From assembly GCA_900549755.1 (NCBI GenBank), contig URPQ01000052.1, positions 1 through 13,563 of the forward strand: a stretch of DNA of 13,563 nucleotides. Direction: 5' to 3'. This stretch comes from an uncultured Oscillospiraceae bacterium (GTDB taxonomy: Bacteria > Bacillota > Clostridia > Oscillospirales > Acutalibacteraceae). Within the stretch, counting starts at the first letter, position 1. The number at the start of each line of letters is the position of its first letter. The notes under the pieces are model-generated. The model was not told the origin of the DNA and did not search any database. It was given only the letters and a program-made list of their open reading frames with translations. Shown here in pieces: positions 6,053-13,563 of the stretch. The position numbers and the translations under genes are program-made.

Positions 6053-6093
6053 AAAAGCCTTAAAATAAACCGAAAGAAAGGAGATAAAACCCT

Positions 6094-7545
6094 GTGCAGC
6101 TCGATATAAAATTTAAAAGTATTGCAGGAAGGTGGTTTTTTAATATTTTTCTTATAGTAGCCATCATTGTTTGCACGGCGGTAATCTCGTTTTCTGTTAT
6201 TTACAGCAGCATTTACACCGAGCGAATTGAAACCCTTGCAAACGATTTGACCTATGAATTCAATTCGCTTTCAAACTCCTCAAAAACGGCTTTCAAGGAA
6301 AACGCAGTTGAGCTTGCGGGCAGCTTTGCCTATAAAAACAAGCTCGAAGTGCAGGTTATAGACCGCAACGATAATATTGTGGTATCCACCACGGGCTTTC
6401 AGCCGACTGAGCAGCGTATGCCCGATTATGAAAAGGCAATTAAAACCGGCGAAACGGAAACGGCAAAAATAAAATCCGCCTCGGGCGAAAAGGTGCTGGC
6501 TTCCACCACAGTGATTTATGACGCAACAGGCAGAAGACTCGGCGCCTACCGCTGGATAACCTCGCTCGAAAACGCTGATAAAATGATTTCGTGGGTTATT
6601 TTGATACTTGCGGCGGTGGCGCTTTTGGTGCTTGCCTTCTGTGCTTTTTCGGGGCTGTTTTTCATAAATTCGATTGTAAGACCCATAAGGGACGTAAGCA
6701 ATATTGCGCGTAAAATTGCAATGGGCGACTTTAACTCGCGAATTGAAATAAAGAAGAACGATGAAATAGGCGAGCTGTGCGACACCATAAACTATATGGC
6801 ATCTGAGCTTGACCAGGCGGAGAACCTTAAAAACGATTTTATTTCATCGGTCTCGCACGAGCTCAGAACCCCGCTTACGGCAATAAGGGGCTGGGGCGAA
6901 ACGGCTAAAATGTCCCTCGGAACAGACGAGGCACTTGTAAAGCGCGGGCTTGACGTTGTGCTGTCCGAGGCGGACAGACTGTCGGGTCTTGTTGAAGAGC
7001 TGCTCGACTTTTCACGAATGGAAACAGGCAGGCTTTCGGTGGTTTCGCAGCAGCTTGACGTTTCACAGATACTTTCGGAATCGGTTGATATGTATATAGA
7101 GCTTGCGCGCCAGCAGGGAATAGAGCTTATTTTCACCCGCCCGGCGGACGATACTTATGTATCGGGCGACCCGAACAGGCTAAAGCAGGTGTTTATAAAT
7201 ATAATTGATAACGCGGTCAAATACACCGAAAAGGGCGGTCAGGTACTGGTTGACCAAACGGTTGAGGAGGGCTGCGCGCGAATAACCGTTAAGGATACGG
7301 GCGTGGGTATACCCGCGCAGGATATTGACAGGGTAAAGGAAAAATTCTACAAAGCCAATAAAACCGTTCGCGGCTCAGGCATAGGGCTTGCGGTGGCGGA
7401 TGAAATAATAAAACAGCATAAGGGTCTTTTGTTCCTTGAAAGCACCGAGGGCGTGGGGACTACGGTTACAATAGTTCTGCCGCTTTACGAGCAGGAAACG
7501 GAAACAGAAGAAAACGCAGAGGAAAAGGGAGAAACGAATGGCTAA
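6094..7545 (+). CDS. Membrane sensor histidine kinase (HAMP-HisKA-HATPase)
   Basis: A 483-residue sensor kinase starting at GTG, with AAAGGAG about 10 nt upstream. Order: TM1 at about 14-38, an extracytoplasmic sensor region at about 40-163, TM2 at about 166-192, HAMP at about 193-244 (RPIRDVSNIARKIAMGDFNSRIEIKKNDEIGEL), and HisKA with the phospho-accepting His255 in SHELRTP. The HATPase_c domain has N-box NIIDNAVKYT (369-378), G1 DTGVGIP (401-407) and G2 GSGIGLAV (427-434). All catalytic motifs are intact. The sensor region (VQVIDRNDNIVVSTTG) is PAS/Cache-like in feel but not assignable. The C-terminus is a glutamate-rich tail (EQETETEENAEEKGE) beyond the ATPase domain. Its last 8 nt overlap the DUF1385 gene, implying translational coupling. 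Confidence 0.95.
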   Translation: MQLDIKFKSIAGRWFFNIFLIVAIIVCTAVISFSVIYSSIYTERIETLANDLTYEFNSLSNSSKTAFKENAVELAGSFAYKNKLEVQVIDRNDNIVVSTTGFQPTEQRMPDYEKAIKTGETETAKIKSASGEKVLASTTVIYDATGRRLGAYRWITSLENADKMISWVILILAAVALLVLAFCAFSGLFFINSIVRPIRDVSNIARKIAMGDFNSRIEIKKNDEIGELCDTINYMASELDQAENLKNDFISSVSHELRTPLTAIRGWGETAKMSLGTDEALVKRGLDVVLSEADRLSGLVEELLDFSRMETGRLSVVSQQLDVSQILSESVDMYIELARQQGIELIFTRPADDTYVSGDPNRLKQVFINIIDNAVKYTEKGGQVLVDQTVEEGCARITVKDTGVGIPAQDIDRVKEKFYKANKTVRGSGIGLAVADEIIKQHKGLLFLESTEGVGTTVTIVLPLYEQETETEENAEEKGETNG

Positions 7546-8527
7546 ATACACTGCAATAGGCGGTCAGGCGCTTATAGAGGGCATTATGATGAAAAGCCCC
7601 GAAAAAACCGCGCTTGCCGTAAGGTGCCCCGATAACAGCATTGATATAACCTATATGAACGGCAAAAGCATTAGAGAGCGCGTGCCGATTTTAAGGCTGC
7701 CTATATTAAGGGGCGTTGCCGGGTTTGTGGAATCAATGATTCAGGGCTACAAGGCGATGATGATTTCCGCCGATAAATCGGGTATGACCGACCTTGAAGA
7801 CGAAAAAGAAAAGGATAAAGAGAAAGAGAAAAAAAGCAGCAATGCGCTTATGAGCGTTATAATGGTTATAGCCTCGGTGCTCGGCGTGGCGCTTGCGGTA
7901 ATACTGTTTATGCTGCTGCCGCGGCTTGCGGTGTCAGGCCTCAAGGTGCTTTTTAAAACCGATTTCAGCCCCGTGGCGCGTTCAAGCATTGAGCAGCTTA
8001 TAAAGCTCACAATATTTGTTATATACGTTTGGGCGGTATCCTTTATGAAGGATATTAAGCGGGTATTTATGTACCACGGCGCAGAGCACAAGACTATTTT
8101 CTGCTATGAAAAGGGCTTGCCGCTGACGGTTGAAAATGTTCGTATTCAGCGCCGCTTTCACCCGAGGTGCGGCACCTCGTTTATGATACTTATGATTTTA
8201 ATAAGTATTATATTTTCAACCGTAGTTCAGCTTATTTTCCCCGGCGTTTACAACCTTGCGTGGGTTTGGGTGGCAGTTAAAATTCTGCTTATACCCATAG
8301 TTTGCGGCGCGGGCTTTGAGGTTTTAAGGGCTTGCGGCAAGTATGATAACTTATTCACCCGCATAATCTCTGCCCCGGGGCTGTGGCTGCAAAGAATAAC
8401 CACAAAAGAGCCCGACGACGGTATGATAGAGGTGGCTATAGCGGCAATAAAGGCCTGCGAGCCTACAGTGCCCGATGTGGAAAGACCGAAAGAGGAAAAT
8501 GATGAAACGGACGAAAATGCGGAATGA
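7538..8527 (+). CDS. DUF1385 family membrane protein (YqhQ-like)
   Basis: A 329-residue protein of the DUF1385 family (B. subtilis YqhQ is the usual reference), function not established. Family signatures are GGQALIEGIMM at 8-18, PILRGVAGFVESM at 55-67, YHGAEHK at 179-185 and HPRCGTSF at 208-215; the conserved His, Glu and Cys residues suggest a metal or active site near the membrane. Hydrophobic segments lie at about 104-128, 153-170, 214-236 and 241-257. A highly charged linker (DLEDEKEKDKEKEKK, about 85-99) precedes the first of them, and the C-terminal tail is acidic. The start overlaps the histidine kinase stop by 8 nt, with AAAAGGGAG upstream. The stop overlaps prmC in an ATGA. The neighbourhood DUF1385-prmC is familiar from Clostridia, usually near prfA, which is not here. 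Confidence 0.93.
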   Translation: MAKYTAIGGQALIEGIMMKSPEKTALAVRCPDNSIDITYMNGKSIRERVPILRLPILRGVAGFVESMIQGYKAMMISADKSGMTDLEDEKEKDKEKEKKSSNALMSVIMVIASVLGVALAVILFMLLPRLAVSGLKVLFKTDFSPVARSSIEQLIKLTIFVIYVWAVSFMKDIKRVFMYHGAEHKTIFCYEKGLPLTVENVRIQRRFHPRCGTSFMILMILISIIFSTVVQLIFPGVYNLAWVWVAVKILLIPIVCGAGFEVLRACGKYDNLFTRIISAPGLWLQRITTKEPDDGMIEVAIAAIKACEPTVPDVERPKEENDETDENAE

Positions 8528-9366
8528 ACATTTTTGAGGCGTACAACAAAACCAAAAAAGAGCTTGAATCGGCGGGAATTGAGGATTACGTTTTTGAGGC
8601 TAAGCAGATAATAAAGCATATTACGGGCTTTTCAAATTCGGAAATTCTTATGAACTACACAAATCAGCTTACCGAATATCAAAGCAATAACCTTACCGCA
8701 ATAATAAAGCAGAGGGCTATAAGGTACCCGTTGCAGTACATATTCGGCGAATGGGCGTTTTACGGCAGGGAGTTTTATGTGGGTCCCGGTGTGCTGGTGC
8801 CGCGGGCAGATACCGAAACGCTGATTGACGTTTGCTTAAAGTATTTAGAAAATAAAGAAAGCCCCGCGGTGCTTGATTTATGCGCGGGCAGCGGGTGCAT
8901 AGGCATAACGCTGGCGCTTGAAAAGGCGGGCGCGGCGGTCACACTGGTGGAAAAATTCCCCGAGGCTGCGCGCTATGCCGAAAGGAATATAAAAAGGCTC
9001 ATGGCTGATAATGCGGCGCTTGTTATCGGCGATGTTTTAGAGGGAGCGGCGAATGATAAAAATTACGACCTTATAGTGAGTAATCCGCCGTATATTCCGA
9101 AAAATGAAATGAAAACGGTATCGCCCGAGGTGCATTACGAGCCTGAAACGGCGCTTTTGGGCGGCGAGGATGGTTTGGATTTTTACAAAGCTATTATAGC
9201 GGAATACAAAAAAGCCTTAAAGGTCGGCGGAATGCTTGCGTTTGAAGTGGGCGCGGGCGAGGCGGCAGCGGCCGAAAAGCTGCTCGAAAACGCGGGCTTT
9301 AAAGAAATAAACAATGCAAAGGACCTCGGCGGCATTAGCCGCGCGGTTTACGGTTTAAAAGGATAA
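8524..9366 (+). CDS. prmC: Peptide chain release factor N5-glutamine methyltransferase
   Basis: PrmC methylates the glutamine of the GGQ motif in release factors RF1 and RF2 using S-adenosylmethionine, which improves translation termination. The 280-residue length is normal. The N-terminal helical substrate-binding part (about 1-75) is followed by YGREFYVGPGVLVPRADTE (80-98), SAM-binding motif I VLDLCAGSGCIGI (116-128), an acidic motif II (LVEKFPEA) and the catalytic NPPY (187-190), the signature that holds the target glutamine. The ATG overlaps the DUF1385 stop (ATGA), indicating translational coupling. No separate ribosome binding site is obvious. The usual partner prfA is not in the window. 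It is followed 15 nt later by recA. Confidence 0.96.
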   Translation: MNIFEAYNKTKKELESAGIEDYVFEAKQIIKHITGFSNSEILMNYTNQLTEYQSNNLTAIIKQRAIRYPLQYIFGEWAFYGREFYVGPGVLVPRADTETLIDVCLKYLENKESPAVLDLCAGSGCIGITLALEKAGAAVTLVEKFPEAARYAERNIKRLMADNAALVIGDVLEGAANDKNYDLIVSNPPYIPKNEMKTVSPEVHYEPETALLGGEDGLDFYKAIIAEYKKALKVGGMLAFEVGAGEAAAAEKLLENAGFKEINNAKDLGGISRAVYGLKG

Positions 9367-9381
9367 ACGGAGGGAAATTAA

Positions 9382-10536
9382 ATGGCACAGAAATCAAACA
9401 ACAACAAATCACACGCTCCGGTAAAGGTGACCGAAGCGGAGGGCAAGGAAAAGGCGCTTAAAACCGCCATGGAGCAGATTGAGAAAAACTTCGGCAAGGG
9501 CGCGGTAATGCGCCTCGGCGAAAACGTTGCAATGAACGTGGGCGCAATTCATACAGGTTCGCTCACGCTTGACTTAGCGCTCGGCATAGGCGGCATACCC
9601 AAGGGCAGAATAGTTGAAATATACGGACCCGAATCTTCGGGTAAAACCACCGTAGCGCTGCACTGTGTGGCAGAGGCGCAAAAAGCGGGCGGCACCGCCG
9701 CATTTATAGACGTTGAACACGCGCTTGACCCTGTTTATGCCAAAAAGCTGGGCGTTGATATTGACAGCCTTTTGGTATCCCAGCCCGATTCGGGCGAGCA
9801 GGCGCTTGAAATTGCCGAGGCTTTGGTGCGCTCCGGCGCTATTGACATTATAGTTATCGACTCGGTTGCGGCGCTCGTTACCAAGGCGGAAATTGAGGGC
9901 GAAATGGGCGATTCCCACGTCGGTCAGTTGGCGCGCCTTATGTCGCAGGCGCTGCGCAAGCTTACAGGTGCGCTTTCAAAAACCGATTGCGCGGCAATAT
10001 TTATAAATCAGCTGCGTGAAAAAATAGGCGTGACCTACGGAAATCCCGAGGTTACAACAGGCGGCCGTGCGCTCAAGTTCTATTCAAGCGTGCGTATTGA
10101 CGTGCGCAAGGGCGAGCCGATAAAAGACGGCAGCGAGGTTATAGGCAACCGCACAAGGGTTAAAATAGTTAAGAACAAGGTGGCTCCCCCCTTTAAAACG
10201 GCAGAGTTTGACATTATGTACGGCACGGGCATTTCCCATGTGGGCGAGCTTGTGGACGTAGGCGTTGAAACCGACGTTTTAAAGAAATCGGGCGCGTGGT
10301 TCTACTACGGCGAGACAAGGCTCGGTCAGGGCAGGGATAACGTTAAAAAGCTGCTTTCGGAAAATAAGGAAATGGCGCAGGAAATTGAGGATAAAATTTT
10401 CGCGGCGGTTAAAGCCGGTGCTGAAATTACGGGGGCTAACGACGAAGAGGATGACGAGCCCGGAATTGAGCCTGTAGCGCCCGAGAACATTCGCCCCCAC
10501 AAAAACGTGGATATTGATATAGCGGTAGATGACTGA
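9382..10536 (+). CDS. recA: Recombinase A
   Basis: RecA forms ATP-dependent filaments on single-stranded DNA, catalyses strand exchange and triggers LexA self-cleavage. At 384 residues it is about 30 longer than typical, owing to a charged N-terminus (about 1-20) and an extended acidic tail (ANDEEDDEPGIEPVAPEN onward). Walker A GPESSGKTT is at 82-90, the catalytic glutamate is in FIDVEHALDP, Walker B is IDIIVIDSVAAL, loop L1 is in EIEGEMGDSHVG and loop L2 in INQLREKIGVTYGNPEVTTGG. The ribosome binding site is CGGAGGG just upstream of the ATG at 9382. I saw no LexA-type box in the 15-nt gap to prmC, so any SOS control would act from further upstream. Its stop overlaps the recX start by one base (TGATG). 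Confidence 0.99.
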   Translation: MAQKSNNNKSHAPVKVTEAEGKEKALKTAMEQIEKNFGKGAVMRLGENVAMNVGAIHTGSLTLDLALGIGGIPKGRIVEIYGPESSGKTTVALHCVAEAQKAGGTAAFIDVEHALDPVYAKKLGVDIDSLLVSQPDSGEQALEIAEALVRSGAIDIIVIDSVAALVTKAEIEGEMGDSHVGQLARLMSQALRKLTGALSKTDCAAIFINQLREKIGVTYGNPEVTTGGRALKFYSSVRIDVRKGEPIKDGSEVIGNRTRVKIVKNKVAPPFKTAEFDIMYGTGISHVGELVDVGVETDVLKKSGAWFYYGETRLGQGRDNVKKLLSENKEMAQEIEDKIFAAVKAGAEITGANDEEDDEPGIEPVAPENIRPHKNVDIDIAVDD

Positions 10537-11159
10537 TGACAATAACCGCTTTTAAACGGCAAAAAAAGCACCTTACGGGGCTGATATTATCAGACGGCAG
10601 AGAAATTTTGCTCGATAACGATACCTGCACCGATTTTTGCTTAAAGCAGGGTGTGGAAATTACCGAGGAAAGACTGGAAGAGCTTATATACGATTCGGAA
10701 TACCGCAGGGCGAAATCCCGCGCGCTGTGGTATTTGGACCGTGCCGACCGCACCGAAAAGGGTTTATACAGAAAGCTTTGCGAGGCGGGGTTTGATAAAA
10801 AAGCCTCCGCCGCGGTGGTGGCGCGGTTTGTTGAGGTTGGTCTGCTTGACGACCGCCGCTTTGCGGAAAACTTTGCCGAAAGGTGTAAGGAAGCGAACAT
10901 ATCCCCCCGCGAGACGGTGCGAAAGCTTTACGAAAAGGGTATTCCCTACGATATGGCAAAGGAGACAGTCTCGGAGACCGAAACCGATGAGGAAACGCAG
11001 ATACGCGCCCTTATAGAGAAGAAATACGCCCGAAAGCTGGAGCTTGAAAACGGGGCGGAAAAGGTTTACGCCGCGCTTATAAGAAAGGGCTTTTCCTTTT
11101 CGGCGGTGAGAAACGTGCTTAAAAAATACAGCGAAGAGCTTGAATACAGCGAGGAATAG
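10536..11159 (+). CDS. recX: Regulatory protein RecX
   Basis: RecX binds RecA filaments and limits or modulates their activity. The 207-residue protein has an N-terminal beta-rich part (TITAFKRQKKHLTGLILSDGREILL) common in Firmicute RecX and then the three-helix repeat region. It is recognised by ALWYLDRADRTEKGLYRKLCEAGFD, VVARFVEVGLLDDRRFAENFAERC, then SPRETVRKLYEKGIP and LIRKGFSFSAVRNVLKKY. The start shares one base with the recA stop, the classic recA-recX coupling, so RecX is made in step with RecA but at a lower level. It ends 7 nt before rimO. Confidence 0.93.
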   Translation: MTITAFKRQKKHLTGLILSDGREILLDNDTCTDFCLKQGVEITEERLEELIYDSEYRRAKSRALWYLDRADRTEKGLYRKLCEAGFDKKASAAVVARFVEVGLLDDRRFAENFAERCKEANISPRETVRKLYEKGIPYDMAKETVSETETDEETQIRALIEKKYARKLELENGAEKVYAALIRKGFSFSAVRNVLKKYSEELEYSEE

Positions 11160-11166
11160 TGTAGCA

Positions 11167-12492
11167 ATGTATAAAATCAGTATGGTGTCGCTTGGATGCC
11201 CGAAAAATCAGGTTGACGCGGAAATGATGCTTGCAACCCTTAAAGCAGCAGGCTTTGAAATAGGCGCGCCAGAGGCAGAGGCGGACGCGATAATTATTAA
11301 CACCTGCGGCTTTATTGAGGACGCTAAAAAAGAGGCTATAGAAAATATTTTAGAGGCGGCAGAGTATAAAAAGACGGGTAAATGCAAGGCGCTTATTGTA
11401 ACGGGCTGCCTTGCCGAGCGCTATAAAAACGACGTTACCGAGGAAATACCCGAGGTTGACGTTTGCGTGGGAATAGGTGCGGACGGCGACATAGCCAAAA
11501 TAGTGACCGACGCACTTAAAGGCAGCACCGAAAACGTTTTTGCCGATAAATACGAGCTTAATTTGAACAGCGACAGAATTTTGGGCGGCTACCCGTTCAG
11601 CACCTACCTTAAAATAGGCGACGGGTGCGATAACTGCTGCACCTACTGCGCAATACCTAAAATAAGGGGCAGAATGAGAAGCCGCACTATTGAGGACTGC
11701 GTTAAAGAGGCGGCGAAATTAGCAGCAGGCGGCGTAAAGGAGCTTACCGTGGTAGCGCAGGACACCACCGCCTACGGCGAGGATATTTACGGCAGACCTA
11801 TGTTGGCAGAGCTTCTGCGCGAGCTTTGCAAAATTGAGGGCTTGCACTGGATAAGGACCCTTTACACCTACCCCGACAGAATAACCGACGAATTGCTTGA
11901 AACGGTAGCACAGGAAGAAAAGCTTGTAAAATATTTTGATATACCCCTGCAGCATGTAAACGGCGATATTTTAAAGCGAATGAACCGCAAGGGCGATTAT
12001 GAAAGCCTTTCGGCGCTTATTGATAAAATAAGGGCAAAGGTGCCGGGCGTTACGCTGCGCACCACGCTTATAACGGGCTTTCCCGGGGAAACCGACGAGC
12101 AGTTTTGCGAGCTTGCGCAATTTGTTAAGGAAAAACGGTTTGACAGGCTCGGCTGCTTTACCTACTCTGCCGAAGAGGATACCGCGGCGGCTACTTTCCC
12201 CGACCAGATAGACGAGCAGACAAAGCAGGACAGAATGGAAAACATTATGGAAATGCAGCTTACTATAGCCGCCGGGAAAAACGAGGAAAAGGTAGGCACG
12301 GTTACCGAGGTGCTGATAGAGGGCTGGGACGATTATATAAAGTGCTATTTCGGCAGAACACCCGCCGACGCACCCGAGGTTGACGGCAAAATATTCTTTA
12401 TGTCCACACGTCCGCTTGTTATAGGCGAGTTTGTGAGGGTAAGAGTAAATGATACGCTTGATTACGATTTATTGGGGGAGCTTGAAGAATGA
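11167..12492 (+). CDS. rimO: Ribosomal protein S12 methylthiotransferase RimO
   Basis: RimO is a radical-SAM enzyme that adds a methylthio group to a conserved aspartate of ribosomal protein S12. From the ATG at 11167 (AGGA at 11152-11155) it has 441 residues, the usual length. The frame is open to a TTG at 11140, but that start would overlap recX and precede the conserved MYKISMVSLGCPKNQ. The N-terminal UPF0004 domain has cluster cysteines C11, C47 and C81. The radical-SAM motif is C154-DNC-C158-TY-C161, followed by AIPKIRGRMRSR. The C-terminal TRAM domain covers about 375-440 (VGTVTEVLIEGWD to GEFVRVRVNDTLDYDLLGE). The FPD and DYE spacing and the ASEED-like AEEDTAA are RimO-type rather than MiaB-type. 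The stop overlaps pgsA in an ATGA. Confidence 0.96.
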   Translation: MYKISMVSLGCPKNQVDAEMMLATLKAAGFEIGAPEAEADAIIINTCGFIEDAKKEAIENILEAAEYKKTGKCKALIVTGCLAERYKNDVTEEIPEVDVCVGIGADGDIAKIVTDALKGSTENVFADKYELNLNSDRILGGYPFSTYLKIGDGCDNCCTYCAIPKIRGRMRSRTIEDCVKEAAKLAAGGVKELTVVAQDTTAYGEDIYGRPMLAELLRELCKIEGLHWIRTLYTYPDRITDELLETVAQEEKLVKYFDIPLQHVNGDILKRMNRKGDYESLSALIDKIRAKVPGVTLRTTLITGFPGETDEQFCELAQFVKEKRFDRLGCFTYSAEEDTAAATFPDQIDEQTKQDRMENIMEMQLTIAAGKNEEKVGTVTEVLIEGWDDYIKCYFGRTPADAPEVDGKIFFMSTRPLVIGEFVRVRVNDTLDYDLLGELEE

Positions 12493-13070
12493 ACACACCG
12501 AATAAGCTGACAATTGGCAGAATAATAGCGACGCCGTTTTTTATGGCGGCGCTGATGATTGATTTTCCCTACCACTACACCGTGGCGCTTATTTTGTTTA
12601 TCGCCGCATCTTTAACCGATATGATTGACGGCAAAATGGCGCGCAAATACAATATGATAACCGATTTCGGCAAATTTTTAGACCCGCTTGCCGATAAAAT
12701 GCTCACTACCGCAGCGTTTTTGGGCTTTATTAAAATGGATATAGGCTGGCAGGTAACCTGGATTGCCTTTATAGTTTTATTCAGGGAATTTTTAATTTCT
12801 TCGCTCCGATTAGTTGTGGTATCAAGCGGCGGTAAGGTAATAGCGGCGAATATATGGGGCAAGTGCAAAACGGTGAGCCAAATGGTTGGCATAATATTTG
12901 CGCTGGCGGCATATGCGCTTATAATCGATTTCCACGCCGGCAACGCGGCTTTTGTTACCGGGTGCGATATAATTATCAGTATACTTTTCTGGATATCCGC
13001 CGTATTATGTATTATATCGGGTATCATATATCTGCTTGACAGTAAAGCGTATATTGATCCTACCAAATAG
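12489..13070 (+). CDS. pgsA: CDP-diacylglycerol-glycerol-3-phosphate 3-phosphatidyltransferase
   Basis: PgsA joins CDP-diacylglycerol and glycerol 3-phosphate to make phosphatidylglycerol phosphate, the committed step to phosphatidylglycerol and cardiolipin, in the cytoplasmic membrane. The 193-residue length is typical. The full CDP-alcohol phosphatidyltransferase signature D-x2-DG-x2-AR-x8-G-x3-D-x3-D is present: D44, D47-G48, A51-R52, G61, D65 and D69. The start MNTPNKLTIGRII is the family's amphipathic N-terminus. About five hydrophobic helices follow (near 15-42, 72-90, 91-112, 128-148 and 160-185). The ATG overlaps the rimO stop by 4 nt. The order rimO-pgsA next to recA is seen in other Firmicutes. 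Confidence 0.96.
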   Translation: MNTPNKLTIGRIIATPFFMAALMIDFPYHYTVALILFIAASLTDMIDGKMARKYNMITDFGKFLDPLADKMLTTAAFLGFIKMDIGWQVTWIAFIVLFREFLISSLRLVVVSSGGKVIAANIWGKCKTVSQMVGIIFALAAYALIIDFHAGNAAFVTGCDIIISILFWISAVLCIISGIIYLLDSKAYIDPTK

Positions 13071-13081
13071 GGGGCTTTCGT

Positions 13082-13563
13082 TTGTTTGACAGAATAAGAG
13101 AGGACGTTCGTGCGGTTAAGGAGCGAGACCCCGCCGCGCGCAGCTTTTTGGAAATTTTGCTGCTTTACCCCGGCGTAAAGGCAATAAGAATGTACCGCAG
13201 GGCGCATTTTTACTACACCCACGGGTGGCTTTTCTTAGCGCGCTATGTATCGCAGCGGGCGGTAAGAAAAACCGGCATTGAAATTCACCCGGGCGCTAAA
13301 ATAGGCAGAAGACTGGTTATAGACCACGGAACCGGCATAGTAATAGGCGAAACTGCCGAAATAGGGGACGATGTGCTGATTTACCAGGGCGTGACCCTCG
13401 GCGGCACGGGCGCGGCGCGGGAAAAGCGCCACCCGACGCTCGGCAACAACGTCATGGTCGGCTGCGGCGCAAAGGTTTTAGGGCCGTTCAAGGTCGGCGA
13501 TAACGTCAAGATCGCGGCGAATTCCGTCGTGCTGCGCGAGGTGCCGGATAACTGCACCGTCGT
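13082..13563 (+). CDS. cysE: Serine O-acetyltransferase, 5' part (3' end outside window)
   Basis: CysE transfers acetyl from acetyl-CoA to L-serine, giving O-acetylserine, the entry to cysteine synthesis. About 160 codons are visible, open to the window edge. The start is TTG at 13082, with AGGGGG (13069-13074) overlapping the pgsA stop. It reads MFDRIREDVRAVKERDPAARS, the usual N-terminus of short Firmicute CysE/EpsC proteins. A helical N-terminal part (1-65) leads into left-handed beta-helix hexapeptide repeats (IHPGAKIG onward). The catalytic Asp81-His82 are in DHGTGIVIGETA and His117 in KRHPTLG; the GGTG turn is at 107-110. Codon use changes after about 13430, with GTC and ATC appearing where GTT, GTA and ATA were used before. 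Only the C-terminal tail is missing. Confidence 0.94.
   Translation, partial: MFDRIREDVRAVKERDPAARSFLEILLLYPGVKAIRMYRRAHFYYTHGWLFLARYVSQRAVRKTGIEIHPGAKIGRRLVIDHGTGIVIGETAEIGDDVLIYQGVTLGGTGAAREKRHPTLGNNVMVGCGAKVLGPFKVGDNVKIAANSVVLREVPDNCTV

Noticed and set aside
9367..9381. LexA/SOS box directly before recA
   Set aside because: The 15-nt gap holds only the ribosome binding site and no GAAC-N4-GTTC-like motif.
11140..11166. TTG at 11140 as the start of rimO
   Set aside because: It would overlap recX by 20 nt and add nine residues absent from the family; ATG at 11167 starts the conserved N-terminus.
12575..13222. Minus-strand open frame (215 codons) opposite pgsA and cysE
   Set aside because: It is antisense to two well-identified enzymes and lacks family-like features.
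1..13563. CRISPR array, tRNA, rRNA, riboswitch, integrase, transposase or toxin-antitoxin genes
   Set aside because: I saw no spaced direct repeats of CRISPR type, no tRNA- or rRNA-like sequence, no recognisable aptamer, and no such protein signatures. The lone XRE protein has no toxin partner beside it except the SLOG-like gene, which is divergent and not toxin-like.

Overview
The window reads as a chromosomal segment from a Clostridia-type Firmicute, most likely an uncultured Ruminococcaceae/Oscillospiraceae-like gut organism. The evidence is the fusA-tuf pair, strong AAGGAGG-type ribosome binding sites, a YqhQ-like DUF1385 gene next to prmC, frequent GTG/TTG starts, and small hairpin-rich intergenic repeats of a kind common in those genomes. 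The placement is inferred from protein and codon style, not from a database match.

Layout. (1) 1-1777: the end of the str operon, with the 3' end of fusA (EF-G) and a complete tuf (EF-Tu), closed by a 16-bp-stem GAAA-loop terminator. (2) 1778-3998: an accessory pocket. It holds a minus-strand SLOG/YpsA-like protein divergent from a small XRE regulator, a pair of inverted REP/MITE-like repeats around a 7-bp tandem repeat, an orphan TetR regulator with a perfect 18-bp palindrome on its own promoter, a 177-bp inverted-repeat element that supplies the TetR C-terminus, and a strong terminator. (3) 4023-13563: a tightly packed co-directional run of ten genes. In order these are a calcium-motif (FG-GAP/VCBS-like) lipoprotein, an OmpR-type response regulator, a sensor histidine kinase, DUF1385, prmC, recA, recX, rimO, pgsA and a 5' partial cysE. 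Junctions overlap by up to 8 nt or are separated by at most 41 nt, and I saw no internal terminator.

How the genes fit together. fusA and tuf supply elongation factors. prmC (release factor methylation) and rimO (ribosomal protein S12 methylthiolation) modify the translation machinery. recA and recX are the recombinase and its modulator. pgsA makes the phosphatidylglycerol precursor and cysE opens cysteine synthesis. The lipoprotein and two-component system at the head of the run look like an envelope-sensing module sharing transcription with these housekeeping genes.

I found no convincing undescribed multi-gene system. The most interesting signals are the inverted-repeat element fused to the tetR reading frame, the tetR operator palindrome, the divergent SLOG/XRE pair with its candidate operator, the lipoprotein/two-component module, and a codon-usage break inside cysE near the right edge.
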